From Umezawaea sp042738955 (GTDB taxonomy: Bacteria; Actinomycetota; Actinomycetes; Mycobacteriales; Pseudonocardiaceae): DNA of 64,000 nucleotides. A program made the position numbers and the translations under genes. The stretch is from positions 1 through 64,000 of the forward strand of contig NZ_JBHYHC010000006.1 of NCBI RefSeq assembly GCF_042738955.1. Reading direction: 5' to 3'. The first letter of the stretch is position 1. Every line of letters starts with the position of its first letter. Shown here piece by piece: positions 24,333 through 32,881 of the stretch. The notes below the pieces were generated by a model, which did not search any database, was not told the origin of the DNA, and was given only the letters and a program-made list of their open reading frames with translations.

Positions 24333-25012
24333 CCAGGGTGCTGGTGGTCGACGACGAACCGCAGATCGTGCGCGCCCTGCGCATCAACCTGACCGCGCGC
24401 GGCTACGAGGTGCTGACGGCTCCGGACGGCGCCACGGCCCTCACGGTCGCGGCCGAGGGCAAGCCCGACGTCGTGGTCCTGGACCTGGGCCTGCCGGACC
24501 TGGACGGCACCGAGGTGATCGGCGGCCTGCGGGGGTGGACGACGGTGCCGATCATCGTCCTGTCCGCGCGAACGGACTCCTCGGACAAGGTCGCGGCCCT
24601 GGACGCGGGCGCGGACGACTACGTGACCAAGCCGTTCGGCATGGACGAACTCCTGGCCCGCCTGCGCGCCGCGGTCCGCCGGTCGGCGGCCTCCGTGGCC
24701 ACGGGTGAGGACGCGGTGGTGGAAACCGCGTCGTTCACCGTGGACCTGGCGGCGAAGAAGGTGCACAGGAACGGGCAGGAGGTGCACCTCACCCCCACCG
24801 AGTGGGGGCTGCTGGAAATGCTCACCCGGAACCGAGGGCGCCTGGTCGGCCAGAAGCAGCTGCTGCAAGAGGTGTGGGGTCCGGCCTACGCCAAGGAGAG
24901 CCACTACCTGAGGGTGTACCTGGCCCAGCTGCGCCGGAAGCTGGAGCCCGAACCCTCGCACCCCCGCCACCTGCTGACCGAACCGGGAATGGGTTACCGC
25001 TTCGAACTGTGA
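24329..25012 (+). CDS. kdpE: KdpE-type response regulator
   Basis: 227-residue OmpR-class regulator, cognate to the overlapping kinase. The receiver domain has acidic pocket VVDDEP, phospho-acceptor Asp52 in VVVLDLGLPD, Thr/Ser switch LSAR and conserved Lys in VTKPFGMDELLARL. The winged-helix DNA-binding domain contains LTPTEWGLLEMLTRNRGRLV and a C-terminal wing ending GMGYRFEL. It classically activates kdpFABC; here the target genes are not visible. Confidence 0.92.
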   Translation: MTRVLVVDDEPQIVRALRINLTARGYEVLTAPDGATALTVAAEGKPDVVVLDLGLPDLDGTEVIGGLRGWTTVPIIVLSARTDSSDKVAALDAGADDYVTKPFGMDELLARLRAAVRRSAASVATGEDAVVETASFTVDLAAKKVHRNGQEVHLTPTEWGLLEMLTRNRGRLVGQKQLLQEVWGPAYAKESHYLRVYLAQLRRKLEPEPSHPRHLLTEPGMGYRFEL

Positions 25013-25021
25013 GCCCCGGCC

Positions 25022-25456
25022 TCAGTCGAGGCAGAACTCGTTGCCCTCGACGTCACGCATGACGATGCAGGACTCGTTCTCCTCATCGGCGTGGAGGATC
25101 CGTTCCTGCACCGCGCCGAACTCCACCAACCGGGCGCACTCGGCTTCCAGCGCGGCGAGCCGTTCGGCCCCCACGAGCCCGGTGCCCACCCGCACGTCCA
25201 GGTGCACCCGGTTCTTGACGACCTTGCCCTCGGGCACCCGCTGGAAGTACAGCCGCGGCCCCACCCCGGTCGGGTCGGCGCACGCGAACGACGCCCCCCG
25301 GCGCTCGGCGGGCAGCGTCAGCTCGTACTCGTCCCACCCGTCGAACCCGTCGGGCGGGGGCGGGACGACGTACCCCAGAACCTCGCACCAGAAGCGCCCG
25401 ACCCGCTGGGGCTCCGCGCAGTCGAACGTGACCTGGACCTGCCGAACCGACACCAT
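25022..25456 (-). CDS. VOC (glyoxalase-like) family protein
   Basis: 144-residue protein with two beta-alpha-beta-beta-beta units of the vicinal oxygen chelate fold: VQVTFDCAEPQRVGRFWCEVLGY and RVHLDVRVGTGLVGAERL, ending MRDVEGNEFCLD. The Pro-rich VVPPPPDGFDGWDEYEL region matches the common actinobacterial uncharacterised VOC subgroup. The metal-site Glu near the C-terminus is present. Substrate unknown. Convergent with kdpE, 9 bases apart. Confidence 0.85.
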   Translation of the reverse strand: MVSVRQVQVTFDCAEPQRVGRFWCEVLGYVVPPPPDGFDGWDEYELTLPAERRGASFACADPTGVGPRLYFQRVPEGKVVKNRVHLDVRVGTGLVGAERLAALEAECARLVEFGAVQERILHADEENESCIVMRDVEGNEFCLD

Positions 25457-25475
25457 CAGCCCACTTTAAGGGGGA

Positions 25476-25997
25476 TCAGGGCTTCGTCGGATCCCCGGAC
25501 ACCGGCGGAACGACCTCCGTCGTGGTGGTGGGGGCCGATGACGACGGCGCCGACGACGACGTCGTGGGCACGGGCGTCGACGTGCTCGGCGGGCGCTTGG
25601 TCGTGTTCGGGGTGCTGGTGGGCTGGGAGGTCTGCGTCTCCGCCACCGTCGGCGCCGAGGCCTCCCCGTCCGCGGGCCCGGAGGCGTTCTTGGCCGCCTG
25701 CTCGCCCCGCGCCTTCGTCCCCGGCACGGTGATCACGACGGTGGCCGTGCTCCCGTCGGGCGCGACGCTGATCGACGTGCTGGTCGTCGCGGGCTGGTCG
25801 ACCTCGACCTCGGCCTTCGCCTTGGGCGGTCCCGCCTCGGGCTTGCTCGCGCCGCCGGTGGCCAGCATCGACGCGAGGGTGGCGCAGACCGTCGCCACCA
25901 GCACCCCGCCCGCGGCCAGCAGCACCACCGACGAGAGCTTCCTCTCCGTGCGGGGTTCCGCCGACTCGGTCGACTCCGACTGCTCTTGCTCGAACAC
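25476..25997 (-). CDS. membrane-anchored Ser/Thr/Pro-rich protein A
   Basis: 173-residue protein of unknown function. The GTG at 25997 is preferred because GGGAGA lies just upstream with the same GGTGTG context as the neighbouring paralogue. A charged 25-residue N-terminus precedes one hydrophobic helix (VVLLAAGGVLVATVCATLAS, about residues 25-44). The rest is low-complexity Thr/Ser/Pro/Ala, outside the membrane by the positive-inside rule. Such tails are often O-mannosylated in actinomycetes. It looks like a duplicate of the next gene. Confidence 0.6.
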   Translation of the reverse strand: MFEQEQSESTESAEPRTERKLSSVVLLAAGGVLVATVCATLASMLATGGASKPEAGPPKAKAEVEVDQPATTSTSISVAPDGSTATVVITVPGTKARGEQAAKNASGPADGEASAPTVAETQTSQPTSTPNTTKRPPSTSTPVPTTSSSAPSSSAPTTTTEVVPPVSGDPTKP

Positions 25998-26125
25998 ACC
26001 ATCTCCCTGTGGAAACCCGGACGGATGGTTCCGTGCTCGATTCATCGGCGGAAAGCGCTGGTAGCCACACCTTTCGGGCTACCTACCACACCTTCGTGTG
26101 ACACCCCGCTACTTGACCGTCACTG

Positions 26126-26662
26126 TTACGGCGTGCCGTCGTTCGGTGCGGGCACCGACTCCGAGGTCGTGGTCGTCGTGGTGGTCGTGTCCTGAGTGGT
26201 CGTGGTGGTCGTCGTTGTGGTGGTCGTCGTCCGCGACGTCGTGGACGAGGTCTGCGCAGGCGGGTTGGTGGTCTGCTTGGTCGGCTGGTCCGCGGTGGTG
26301 TCCTCGACCGTCGTGGTCGTGGTGGTGCCGTCGGCGTGCGTGACCGTCGTGACCCTGGTCTTCACCGGGGTGGTGGTCGTCGTGGGCGCGTCCGGGGTCG
26401 ACGACAGCGCGTCCACCTCCGACTTGCCGGCCGCCCGCGAGCTGGTGAGCGACGGCGCGCTGCGCAGCGTGCTCCGGGAGACGACGTCCTCCAGCGGGTT
26501 GTGCGAGCCGGGAGAGGCCTCGTCCTCGGGGCTCGCGGTCAGCGCGGCCACGGTGGCGAACAGGGTGGCGACCACGACGCCCGCCGCCGCCAGGGCGACG
26601 CGGGGGGCGATGCGGGGCTTCGGGCTGGTGGGGGCCGGGGATTCGTGCTGCCCGTCGTTCAC
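26126..26662 (-). CDS. membrane-anchored Thr-rich protein B
   Basis: 178-residue protein, paralogous in layout to the downstream gene. GTG 26662 with GGAGA upstream is the chosen start. One transmembrane helix (VALAAAGVVVATLFATVAAL, about residues 22-41) follows a short cytosolic tail. Two thirds of the protein is extracytoplasmic, with long poly-Thr stretches near the C-terminus and a closing SESVPAPNDGTP. The Thr runs suggest a rigid, possibly glycosylated stalk. No catalytic motif is visible. Confidence 0.6.
   Translation of the reverse strand: MNDGQHESPAPTSPKPRIAPRVALAAAGVVVATLFATVAALTASPEDEASPGSHNPLEDVVSRSTLRSAPSLTSSRAAGKSEVDALSSTPDAPTTTTTPVKTRVTTVTHADGTTTTTTVEDTTADQPTKQTTNPPAQTSSTTSRTTTTTTTTTTTTQDTTTTTTTTSESVPAPNDGTP
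26166..26233. repeat. trinucleotide-like low-complexity tract encoding poly-Thr
   Basis: Mixed GTC/GTG/GTT triplets run across this stretch on the plus strand, giving near-uninterrupted Thr codons on the minus strand with a single QD interruption. Such tracts can change length by slippage. Confidence 0.75.
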
Positions 26663-26912
26663 ACCGTCTCCAGGGTTCGTCGCTCGTGGGGCCGCAGTTC
26701 TGCGGGGCCTGTGGTGGTGAACGAGTGGCCGGCGCACTCGTCACGGTGCGGGGCGGAGTTGGTCCACTTGGTGGACCCTGGTCTCGAACCGGCGACCGGG
26801 AGACCGTGTGGTGGAGTTCCGTCGGGGGTTCCGTCACTCCGGCGTGCTGCCACGGTCGCGCAACCTATCACTAACGGGTGAATTAAGGGTGTTCGCCGGA
26901 TCGGCCGGCAGG

Positions 26913-27209
26913 ATGTGTGCCGTGTCGTCAGCAGAGCCGGTGGTCCGGTTGACCGCGTGGGTGCGCGGCAACGTCCAAGGCGTGGGATTTCGGTGGTGGA
27001 CCCGAGCGCGGGCCCTGGAGCTCGGTCTCGTGGGCAGCGCGTCGAACCTCCGCGACGGCCGCGTCGAGGTCAACGCCGAGGGCCCGGAAACTACGTGCAG
27101 GCAGCTCCTGGTCGCGCTGCGTTCAGGGGATTCACCCGGACGGGTGGATGCTGTGGTAGAACGTTGGTCCGATCCGAGGGGAAACCTGGTCGGTTTCGTA
27201 GAGCGTTGA
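26913..27209 (+). CDS. acyP: acylphosphatase
   Basis: 98-residue acylphosphatase, hydrolysing carboxyl-phosphate bonds in small metabolites such as acetyl or carbamoyl phosphate. The signature VRGNVQGVGFRWWTRARA carries the phosphate-binding loop and catalytic Arg, and LVGSASNLRDGRVEV carries the catalytic Asn. ATG 26913 is used; GTG 26922 is an equally plausible start. In mycobacteria acyP lies directly before smc; here a sigma/anti-sigma pair has come between. Confidence 0.92.
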   Translation: MCAVSSAEPVVRLTAWVRGNVQGVGFRWWTRARALELGLVGSASNLRDGRVEVNAEGPETTCRQLLVALRSGDSPGRVDAVVERWSDPRGNLVGFVER

Positions 27210-27242
27210 ACGAGTTCCGCACCAACGGCGTAGTAAGTCGAT

Positions 27243-27749
27243 GTGGAGCCCGGTGAAGATGTGGTCAGGCAGTTGTACGGTCGCTGGCGCGGACCGTTGC
27301 ACGGCTATGTCCTCCGAATGGTCGGCGGCGACTACCAGCACGCCGAGGACATCGTCCAGGAGACGCTGTTCCGCGCCTGGCGCCACTCCGACGAGCTGAG
27401 CCCCGAGCAGGCCGGTCCCTGGCTGTACACGGTGGCGCGCAACCTCGTGGTGTCCGGCTACCGCCGCCGGGTGGCCAGGGCGACGGAGATCCCGATCGAG
27501 CCCGCCGACCTCCCGCCCGTTGCCGACGAGGTGGACCACGTGTTGCAGAGCTGGCAGGTCGCCGAAGCCCTCCGCGCGCTCAGCGCCGACCACCGCAGCG
27601 TCGTCATCGAGCTGTACTACCGGCGCCGGACCGTGACCGAGGCCGCCAAGGCGCTCGGCATCCCGCCCGGCACGGTGAAGTCCCGCAGCTTCTACGCTCT
27701 CCGCGCGCTGCGCGACGCGCTGGCCGAAAGGGGGGTGACCGAGTCGTGA
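27243..27749 (+). CDS. ECF RNA polymerase sigma factor (SigL-like)
   Basis: 168-residue sigma-70 family factor of the ECF type. Region 2 includes LHGYVLRMVGGDYQHAEDIVQETLFRAWRH, and region 4 includes LSADHRSVVIELYYRRRTVTEAAKALGIPPGTVKSRSFYALRALR with the -35-recognising helix-turn-helix. It starts at GTG 27243 and overlaps the following anti-sigma gene by GTGA. The closest described relative by look is mycobacterial SigL, paired with a membrane anti-sigma; the regulon is unknown. Confidence 0.88.
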   Translation: MEPGEDVVRQLYGRWRGPLHGYVLRMVGGDYQHAEDIVQETLFRAWRHSDELSPEQAGPWLYTVARNLVVSGYRRRVARATEIPIEPADLPPVADEVDHVLQSWQVAEALRALSADHRSVVIELYYRRRTVTEAAKALGIPPGTVKSRSFYALRALRDALAERGVTES

Positions 27750-28444
27750 GCTGCTTCCAGATCACGTCGCTGGGCGCCTACCTGCTCGGCGCGCTCGACC
27801 CGGCCGAGCGGTCGGTGTTCGAGCGGCACCTCAACACCTGCCAGGTGTGCCGCGAGGAGCTGATCCGGCTCGCGCCGCTGCCCGGTCTGCTCGGCCAGGT
27901 CACCCTGGCCGACCTGGAGCTGCCGTTCGACGACCCGGACCCCTACGACAACCAGCCGCTGCCGCCGCTGGCCGTGGTGCGGCCCGCGCCCGAGCCGGAA
28001 CCGAAGAAGTCCCGCAGGCCGTTGCTGCTGGTGGGGGCCGGTCTGGTGCTGGTGCTGCTGGTCGCCGCGGGGGTGTTCCTGCCCCGGCTGACCGGGGGTG
28101 ACGCGACGCCCGCCGCCGCGCCGCCGCCCACGACGACCTCGGCCGCGCCGCCGACGTGGTCGGCGATGGACAACAAGACCGGGGTGGCCGCGTCGGTGGC
28201 GATGGTGAGCCACGGCTGGGGCACCGAGGTGCGGCTGAAGCTCCGCGACGTGCCGCCCGGCCTGCGCTGCATGGTCGTCCTCTACGCCAAGAGCGGCACC
28301 AAGGAGATCGGCGGCTGGTGGGGCACCGGCGGCACCGAGGGCGAGGTCATCCCCGGCTCGTCGTCGTTCGCCGTGGACGGCATCGACCACATGGAGGTCG
28401 TCGCCGACCAGCAGGTGCTCGTGACGCTCCGCCCGCCCGCCTGA
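27746..28444 (+). CDS. membrane anti-sigma factor with zinc-binding ASD domain
   Basis: 232-residue anti-sigma factor, translationally coupled to the sigma gene. The N-terminal anti-sigma domain contains the zinc motif His28-x3-Cys32-x2-Cys35 (FERHLNTCQVC). A single transmembrane helix spans about residues 92-112 (PLLLVGAGLVLVLLVAAGVF). The extracytoplasmic C-terminus is a beta-rich domain with GGWWGTGGTEGEV, the likely signal-sensing or RIP-protease-target part. By family logic it holds the sigma factor inactive until proteolysis. Confidence 0.87.
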   Translation: MSCFQITSLGAYLLGALDPAERSVFERHLNTCQVCREELIRLAPLPGLLGQVTLADLELPFDDPDPYDNQPLPPLAVVRPAPEPEPKKSRRPLLLVGAGLVLVLLVAAGVFLPRLTGGDATPAAAPPPTTTSAAPPTWSAMDNKTGVAASVAMVSHGWGTEVRLKLRDVPPGLRCMVVLYAKSGTKEIGGWWGTGGTEGEVIPGSSSFAVDGIDHMEVVADQQVLVTLRPPA

Positions 28445-28550
28445 TCATCGATCCGCTGGTCAGGGGCCACGCCTCCCACGTCCTCCGTGAGCGCCCCGGT
28501 AGTCTCCACCGGATAAGCAACCGACCAGGACGCGGGAAGGCCGACCGGAC

Positions 28551-31500
28551 GTGCACCTCAAGAGCCTGACGCTGAAGGGTTTCAAGTCCTTCGCCTCGGC
28601 CACGACGCTGCGCTTCGAACCCGGCATCACCTGCGTCGTCGGCCCGAACGGGTCCGGCAAGTCCAACGTGCTGGACGCCCTCAAGTGGGTCATGGGCACC
28701 CAGGGCGCGAAGGACCTGCGCGGCGGCAAGATGGAGGACGTCATCTTCGCCGGCACGTCCGGCCGCGCGCCCCTGGGCCGCGCCGAGGTGACGCTGACGA
28801 TCGACAACGCCGACGGCGCGCTGCCCATCGACTACTCCGAGGTGTCGATCACCCGGCGGATGTTCCGCGAGGGCGCGACCGAGTACGAGATCAACGGCAG
28901 CTCGTGCAGGCTCATGGACGTCCAGGAGCTGCTGTCGGACTCCGGCATCGGCCGCGAGATGCACGTCATCGTCGGCCAGGGCCAGCTCGCCGCGATCCTG
29001 GAGTCCAAGCCCGAGGAGCGCCGCGCCTTCATCGAGGAGGCCGCGGGCGTCCTCAAGCACCGCAAGCGCAAGGAGAAGGCGCTGCGGAAGCTGGAGGCGA
29101 TGCAGGCCAACCTGACGCGCCTCACCGACCTCACCGCCGAACTCCGCCGCCAGCTCAAGCCGTTGGGCAAGCAGGCCGAGATCGCTCGCCGCGCCCAGAC
29201 CGTGCAGTCGGAACTCCGCGACGCCCGGATGCGCCTGCTCGCCGACGACCTGGTGACCCAGCGGTCCCAGCTCGCCCGCGAGGAGCAGGACGAGGCCACG
29301 GCCCGCGCCCGCCGCGCCGAGGTCGAGGCGGCCTTGCAGGTCGCGACCGTGCAGCAGAACGAGCTGGAGGAACTGGTCGCGGCGGACGCGCCGAAGCTGT
29401 CCCGCGCCCAGGACACCTGGTACCGGCTGTCCGCGCTGGAGGAACGCCTGCGCGGCACCGTGCGCCTCGCCTCCGAACGCGCCCGCCACCTGTCCGCGGC
29501 CGTCGAGGCCCCGCGCGGCGGCCGTGATCCGGACGAGCTGGACGCCGAGGCGGAGCAGACCGCCGAGATGGAGCTGGAACTCCAGGAAGGCGTCACGGAG
29601 GCCCGCGTCGGGCTGGCCGAGGCCCTGGAGATCCGCAGCGAGCTGGAGCGCATGGTGTCCGCCGCGGAGAAGGCGCACCTCGCCGCCGTGCGGGCCATCG
29701 CCGACCGCCGTGAAGGCCTGGCCCGGCTGTCCGGCCAGGTGGAGGCGTTGCGCAGCAAGACGAACGCCACCTCCGAGGAGATCGAGCGCATGTCCGTCGC
29801 GCTCGGCGAGGCCGTGCAGCGGGCCGAGGTCGTGCAGCTCGAACAGGCCGAGCAGGAGGCCACCACCGGCACCGAGGACGAGGGTGACGCCGGGCTCGAC
29901 GAACGCCACCGGCACGCCGTGGAGGCCAACGACGCGGCCAAGAACCGGGTCGAGGAGCTGGTCAAGGCGGAGCGGACCGCCGAGCGCGACATCGCGTCGT
30001 GGCGGGCCCGCGTGGACGCGCTGTCGCTCGGGCTGACCCGCAAGGACGGCGCGGGCGCGCTGCTGGCCGCCGGGTCGCGGCTGCCGGGCCTGCTCGGGTC
30101 CGTGGCGGCGCTGCTGACCGTGTCGCCGGGCGCCGAGGTGGCGCTGGCCGCCGCGCTGGGGCCGATCGCGGACGCGGTCGCCGTCGCAGGCGGGCACGAC
30201 GCGCTGGAAGCGCTGAAGCTGTTGAAGGAGCACGACTCCGGGCGTGCGGGAGTGCTCGTCGGCGGGGCTCGCTCGACCGTGCGGACCGACTCGTGGCCGT
30301 CGCTGCCCGAAGGCGCGCGGTGGGCCGTGGAACTGGTGCGCGCGCCGGACGGGCTGCTGCCCGCGCTGCACCGGGCGCTGGACCGCGTGGCCGTGGTCGA
30401 CGGCCTGGACGCCGCGCGGGACCTGGTGCGGACCGCGCCGGACGTGCGCGCGGTGACCCGCGAGGGCGACCTGTTCGGCGAGGACTGGGCGATCGGCGGC
30501 TCCGGCCGCAGCCAGAGCGTGATCGAGGTGCAGGCCGCGGTCGACGAGGCCGAGGAGAAGCTGGCCATCGCCGAGCAGGCGTTGGAGCAGTCCGCCGCGT
30601 CGTTGGACGGCGCGCGCGCCGAGCAGCAGGCCCGCCGCACCGAAGTGGCCGCGATCAAGGAGGAGCTGAACGAGGCCAAGGTCCGCCGGGCCCGGTCCTC
30701 CGAGCGGCTCAACCGGCTCGCGCAGGCCGTGAAGTCGGCCGAGGCCGAGGTCGAACGGGTGCGCAGCCAGCGCGCGAAGGTCGAACTGGCCCGCGAGGAA
30801 GCCCTCGGCAAGCTGGAGGAGCTGGAAGAGCGCCTGCTGGTCGCGCAGGAGGAGCAGACCCTCGACGACGAGCCCGACACCGCCCAGCGCGACGAGGCCG
30901 CCGCCGAACTGGCGAGCGCCCGGCAGACCGAGATGGACGCGCGGCTGGCGCTGCGCACCGCCGAGGAACGCGCCCGCGCCGTACAGGGCAAGGCCGACGC
31001 GCTGCGCCGGGCCGCCCGCGCCGAGCGTGAGGCCCGTGAACGCGCCCAGCGCGCTCACGCCGCCCGCGCCCACGGGGCCGTGGTGGCGAAGGCCGTCGTG
31101 CGCGGCGGCGAACTGGCGCTGGACCGCATCGAGGAGTCGCTGCGCCGGGCCGTGCACGAGCGCGACGTCGCCCAGGAACGGCGGGCCAAGCACGAGGCGC
31201 TGTTCACGCAGGTCCGCGGCGTCGTGCGGGAGATGTCCGGCGAACTGGAGAAGCTGACCGACGCCGTGCACCGCGACGAGGTGCTGCGCGCGGAGCAGCG
31301 GATGCGCATCGAACAGCTCGAAACGAAGATCGCGGACGACTTCGGCATCGGCCTGGAAGACCTGGTCAGCGAGTACGGGCCGCACATGATGATCCCGCCG
31401 ACCGCGCCCGAGGTCGCCGAGTACGAGGCCGCCAAGGAGCGCGGCGAGCAGGTCACCCCGCCGCAGCCGATGGCGTACGACCGCGACACGCAGGCCCGCC

Positions 31501-32378
31501 GCGCCAAGCGCGCCGAACGGGACCTGTCGCTGCTCGGCAAGGTCAACCCGCTGGCGCTGGAGGAGTTCGCCGCGCTGGAGGAGCGCTACAAGTTCCTGTC
31601 CAACCAGCTCGAGGACATCAAGGCCACCCGGCGCGACCTGATGACCGTGGTCAAGGACGTCGACGACAAGATCCTCGAGGTCTTCACCGCGGCCTACGAG
31701 GACGTGGCCCGCGAGTTCCTGGTGGTGTTCGCGACCCTGTTCCCCGGCGGCGACGGGCGGCTCGTGCTGACCGACCCCGACGACATGCTCACCACGGGCA
31801 TCGAGATCGAGGCGCGGCCGCCGGGCAAGAAGGTCAAGCGGCTGTCGCTGCTGTCCGGCGGCGAGAAGTCCCTCGCGGCCGTCGCCATGCTCGTGGCCAT
31901 CTTCCGCGCCCGGCCGTCGCCGTTCTACGTGATGGACGAGGTCGAGGCGGCGCTGGACGACACGAACCTGCACCGGCTGATCGGGCTGTTCGAGCAGCTG
32001 CGGGAGAAGTCGCAGCTGCTGATCATCACCCACCAGAAGCCGACGATGGAGATCGCCGACGCGCTGTACGGCGTGTCGATGCGCGGCGACGGCATCAGCC
32101 AGGTGATCTCGCAGCGACTGCGCGGCCGTGGCGCGAAGCCCGCCGTGATCGAGTCGGTCGGCACGGCGCCCGATCGGGACGCCGAAGCCGCGGTCGCCGT
32201 CGCCGACGGAGCCGTGGCGGCCGCCGAGGCGACCGTGGCGAAGCTGGAGTCGTCAGCCGAGGCCGTCGTCGACGAGCCTGCGGTCGACGGACCTGCGGTC
32301 GACGAGCCTGTTGTCGACGCTGAGGTCGTCGCGGACGAGACCGCTGCCGACAGCGCTGACGAAGCCCCGGTCGACTGA
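28551..32378 (+). CDS. smc: chromosome segregation protein SMC
   Basis: 1275-residue SMC ATPase that compacts and segregates the chromosome with ScpA/ScpB. GTG 28551 gives HLKSLTLKGFKSFASAT. Walker A GPNGSGKSN is at residues 31-39, the ABC signature LSGGEKS at 1101-1107 and Walker B FYVMDEVEAALDD at 1125-1137. Two long coiled-coil arms flank a hinge around 500-650 (GLLGSVAALLTVSPGAEVALAAALG). Beyond the ATPase head an acidic 70-residue tail contains short VDEPA-type repeats not found in typical SMCs. Downstream, a weak CCCCTG/CAGGGG dyad precedes the convergent gene. Neighbourhood acyP-smc-ftsY is conserved in actinomycetes. Confidence 0.96.
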   Translation: MHLKSLTLKGFKSFASATTLRFEPGITCVVGPNGSGKSNVLDALKWVMGTQGAKDLRGGKMEDVIFAGTSGRAPLGRAEVTLTIDNADGALPIDYSEVSITRRMFREGATEYEINGSSCRLMDVQELLSDSGIGREMHVIVGQGQLAAILESKPEERRAFIEEAAGVLKHRKRKEKALRKLEAMQANLTRLTDLTAELRRQLKPLGKQAEIARRAQTVQSELRDARMRLLADDLVTQRSQLAREEQDEATARARRAEVEAALQVATVQQNELEELVAADAPKLSRAQDTWYRLSALEERLRGTVRLASERARHLSAAVEAPRGGRDPDELDAEAEQTAEMELELQEGVTEARVGLAEALEIRSELERMVSAAEKAHLAAVRAIADRREGLARLSGQVEALRSKTNATSEEIERMSVALGEAVQRAEVVQLEQAEQEATTGTEDEGDAGLDERHRHAVEANDAAKNRVEELVKAERTAERDIASWRARVDALSLGLTRKDGAGALLAAGSRLPGLLGSVAALLTVSPGAEVALAAALGPIADAVAVAGGHDALEALKLLKEHDSGRAGVLVGGARSTVRTDSWPSLPEGARWAVELVRAPDGLLPALHRALDRVAVVDGLDAARDLVRTAPDVRAVTREGDLFGEDWAIGGSGRSQSVIEVQAAVDEAEEKLAIAEQALEQSAASLDGARAEQQARRTEVAAIKEELNEAKVRRARSSERLNRLAQAVKSAEAEVERVRSQRAKVELAREEALGKLEELEERLLVAQEEQTLDDEPDTAQRDEAAAELASARQTEMDARLALRTAEERARAVQGKADALRRAARAEREARERAQRAHAARAHGAVVAKAVVRGGELALDRIEESLRRAVHERDVAQERRAKHEALFTQVRGVVREMSGELEKLTDAVHRDEVLRAEQRMRIEQLETKIADDFGIGLEDLVSEYGPHMMIPPTAPEVAEYEAAKERGEQVTPPQPMAYDRDTQARRAKRAERDLSLLGKVNPLALEEFAALEERYKFLSNQLEDIKATRRDLMTVVKDVDDKILEVFTAAYEDVAREFLVVFATLFPGGDGRLVLTDPDDMLTTGIEIEARPPGKKVKRLSLLSGGEKSLAAVAMLVAIFRARPSPFYVMDEVEAALDDTNLHRLIGLFEQLREKSQLLIITHQKPTMEIADALYGVSMRGDGISQVISQRLRGRGAKPAVIESVGTAPDRDAEAAVAVADGAVAAAEATVAKLESSAEAVVDEPAVDGPAVDEPVVDAEVVADETAADSADEAPVD
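32268..32327 (+). repeat. 15-bp tandem repeat in the 3' end of smc
   Basis: Four consecutive 15-bp units start with GTCGACG at 32268, 32283, 32298 and 32313, encoding VDEPA, VDGPA, VDEPV and VDAEV. The repeats keep the frame and lengthen the acidic tail of SMC. Confidence 0.8.
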
Positions 32379-32408
32379 TCGTCGACCGGTGTCACCCCTG
32401 GTCAGGGG

Positions 32409-32702
32409 CTAGTTGAACCGACGCCTGGACGACGAGCGCTGGCGCGGTGCCTCCGACGAGTCGGGCTGCTGCTCGTTCTCGTCGACCACGAAGTTCGACG
32501 GCGAGTCGGACTCGGGCAGGAGCGGCGGCTGCTGGAACAGGCCCTCGTACTGCGTGCTGCCGAGGGCGCGGCCGGACGTCGTGCTCTTGTGCGTGCTCGC
32601 GGCCTGCTCCTTGGGGAACAGGTCCGGCGCCGTCTCGGAGAACAGGGCGTCGTGAGTGTGCTCGATGATGGGATGACCTTCCTTGCCGGGTGACGCGCGC
32701 AC
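32409..32702 (-). CDS. small acidic hypothetical protein
   Basis: 97-residue protein from a GTG start at 32702, convergent with smc. It is polar and probably disordered: IIEHTHDALFSETAPDLF near residues 12-29, a Gln/Pro/Asp-rich middle and a basic end SSSRRRF. I recognise no family. The coding call rests on codon bias and on a clean frame between smc and plsC; the ribosome-binding site is not convincing. Confidence 0.45.
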   Translation of the reverse strand: MRASPGKEGHPIIEHTHDALFSETAPDLFPKEQAASTHKSTTSGRALGSTQYEGLFQQPPLLPESDSPSNFVVDENEQQPDSSEAPRQRSSSRRRFN

Positions 32703-32841
32703 GGTAGGGCTGCGCGACTCCGACGGATCGGCCCCGCCGAGACTTCAGCTGGGGCTGGCGGGCGCCCGGTCACGTGACCTGGGGTCGCCTCGACAGCCAG
32801 TATCGCACGTTTGTGCGAAGGACGTCGTGGAATAACCCGCG

Positions 32842-32871
32842 CCACGCGGGTGCTTTGCGGCACCCGCGTGG
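32842..32871 (-). terminator. terminator of plsC
   Basis: A perfect 12-bp inverted repeat (CCACGCGGGTGC at 32842-32853 and its complement at 32860-32871) with a 6-base loop begins 11 bases after the plsC stop on the minus strand. Confidence 0.8.
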
Positions 32872-32881
32872 ACCAGCGGTC

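Noticed and set aside
26740..26830. A tRNA-like T-arm (GGTTCGA) on the minus strand
   Set aside because: The stem next to GGTTCGA does not pair over five bases, and no D-arm or anticodon arm fits. The GGTCCAC/GTGGACC dyad (26761-26777) is a simple hairpin.
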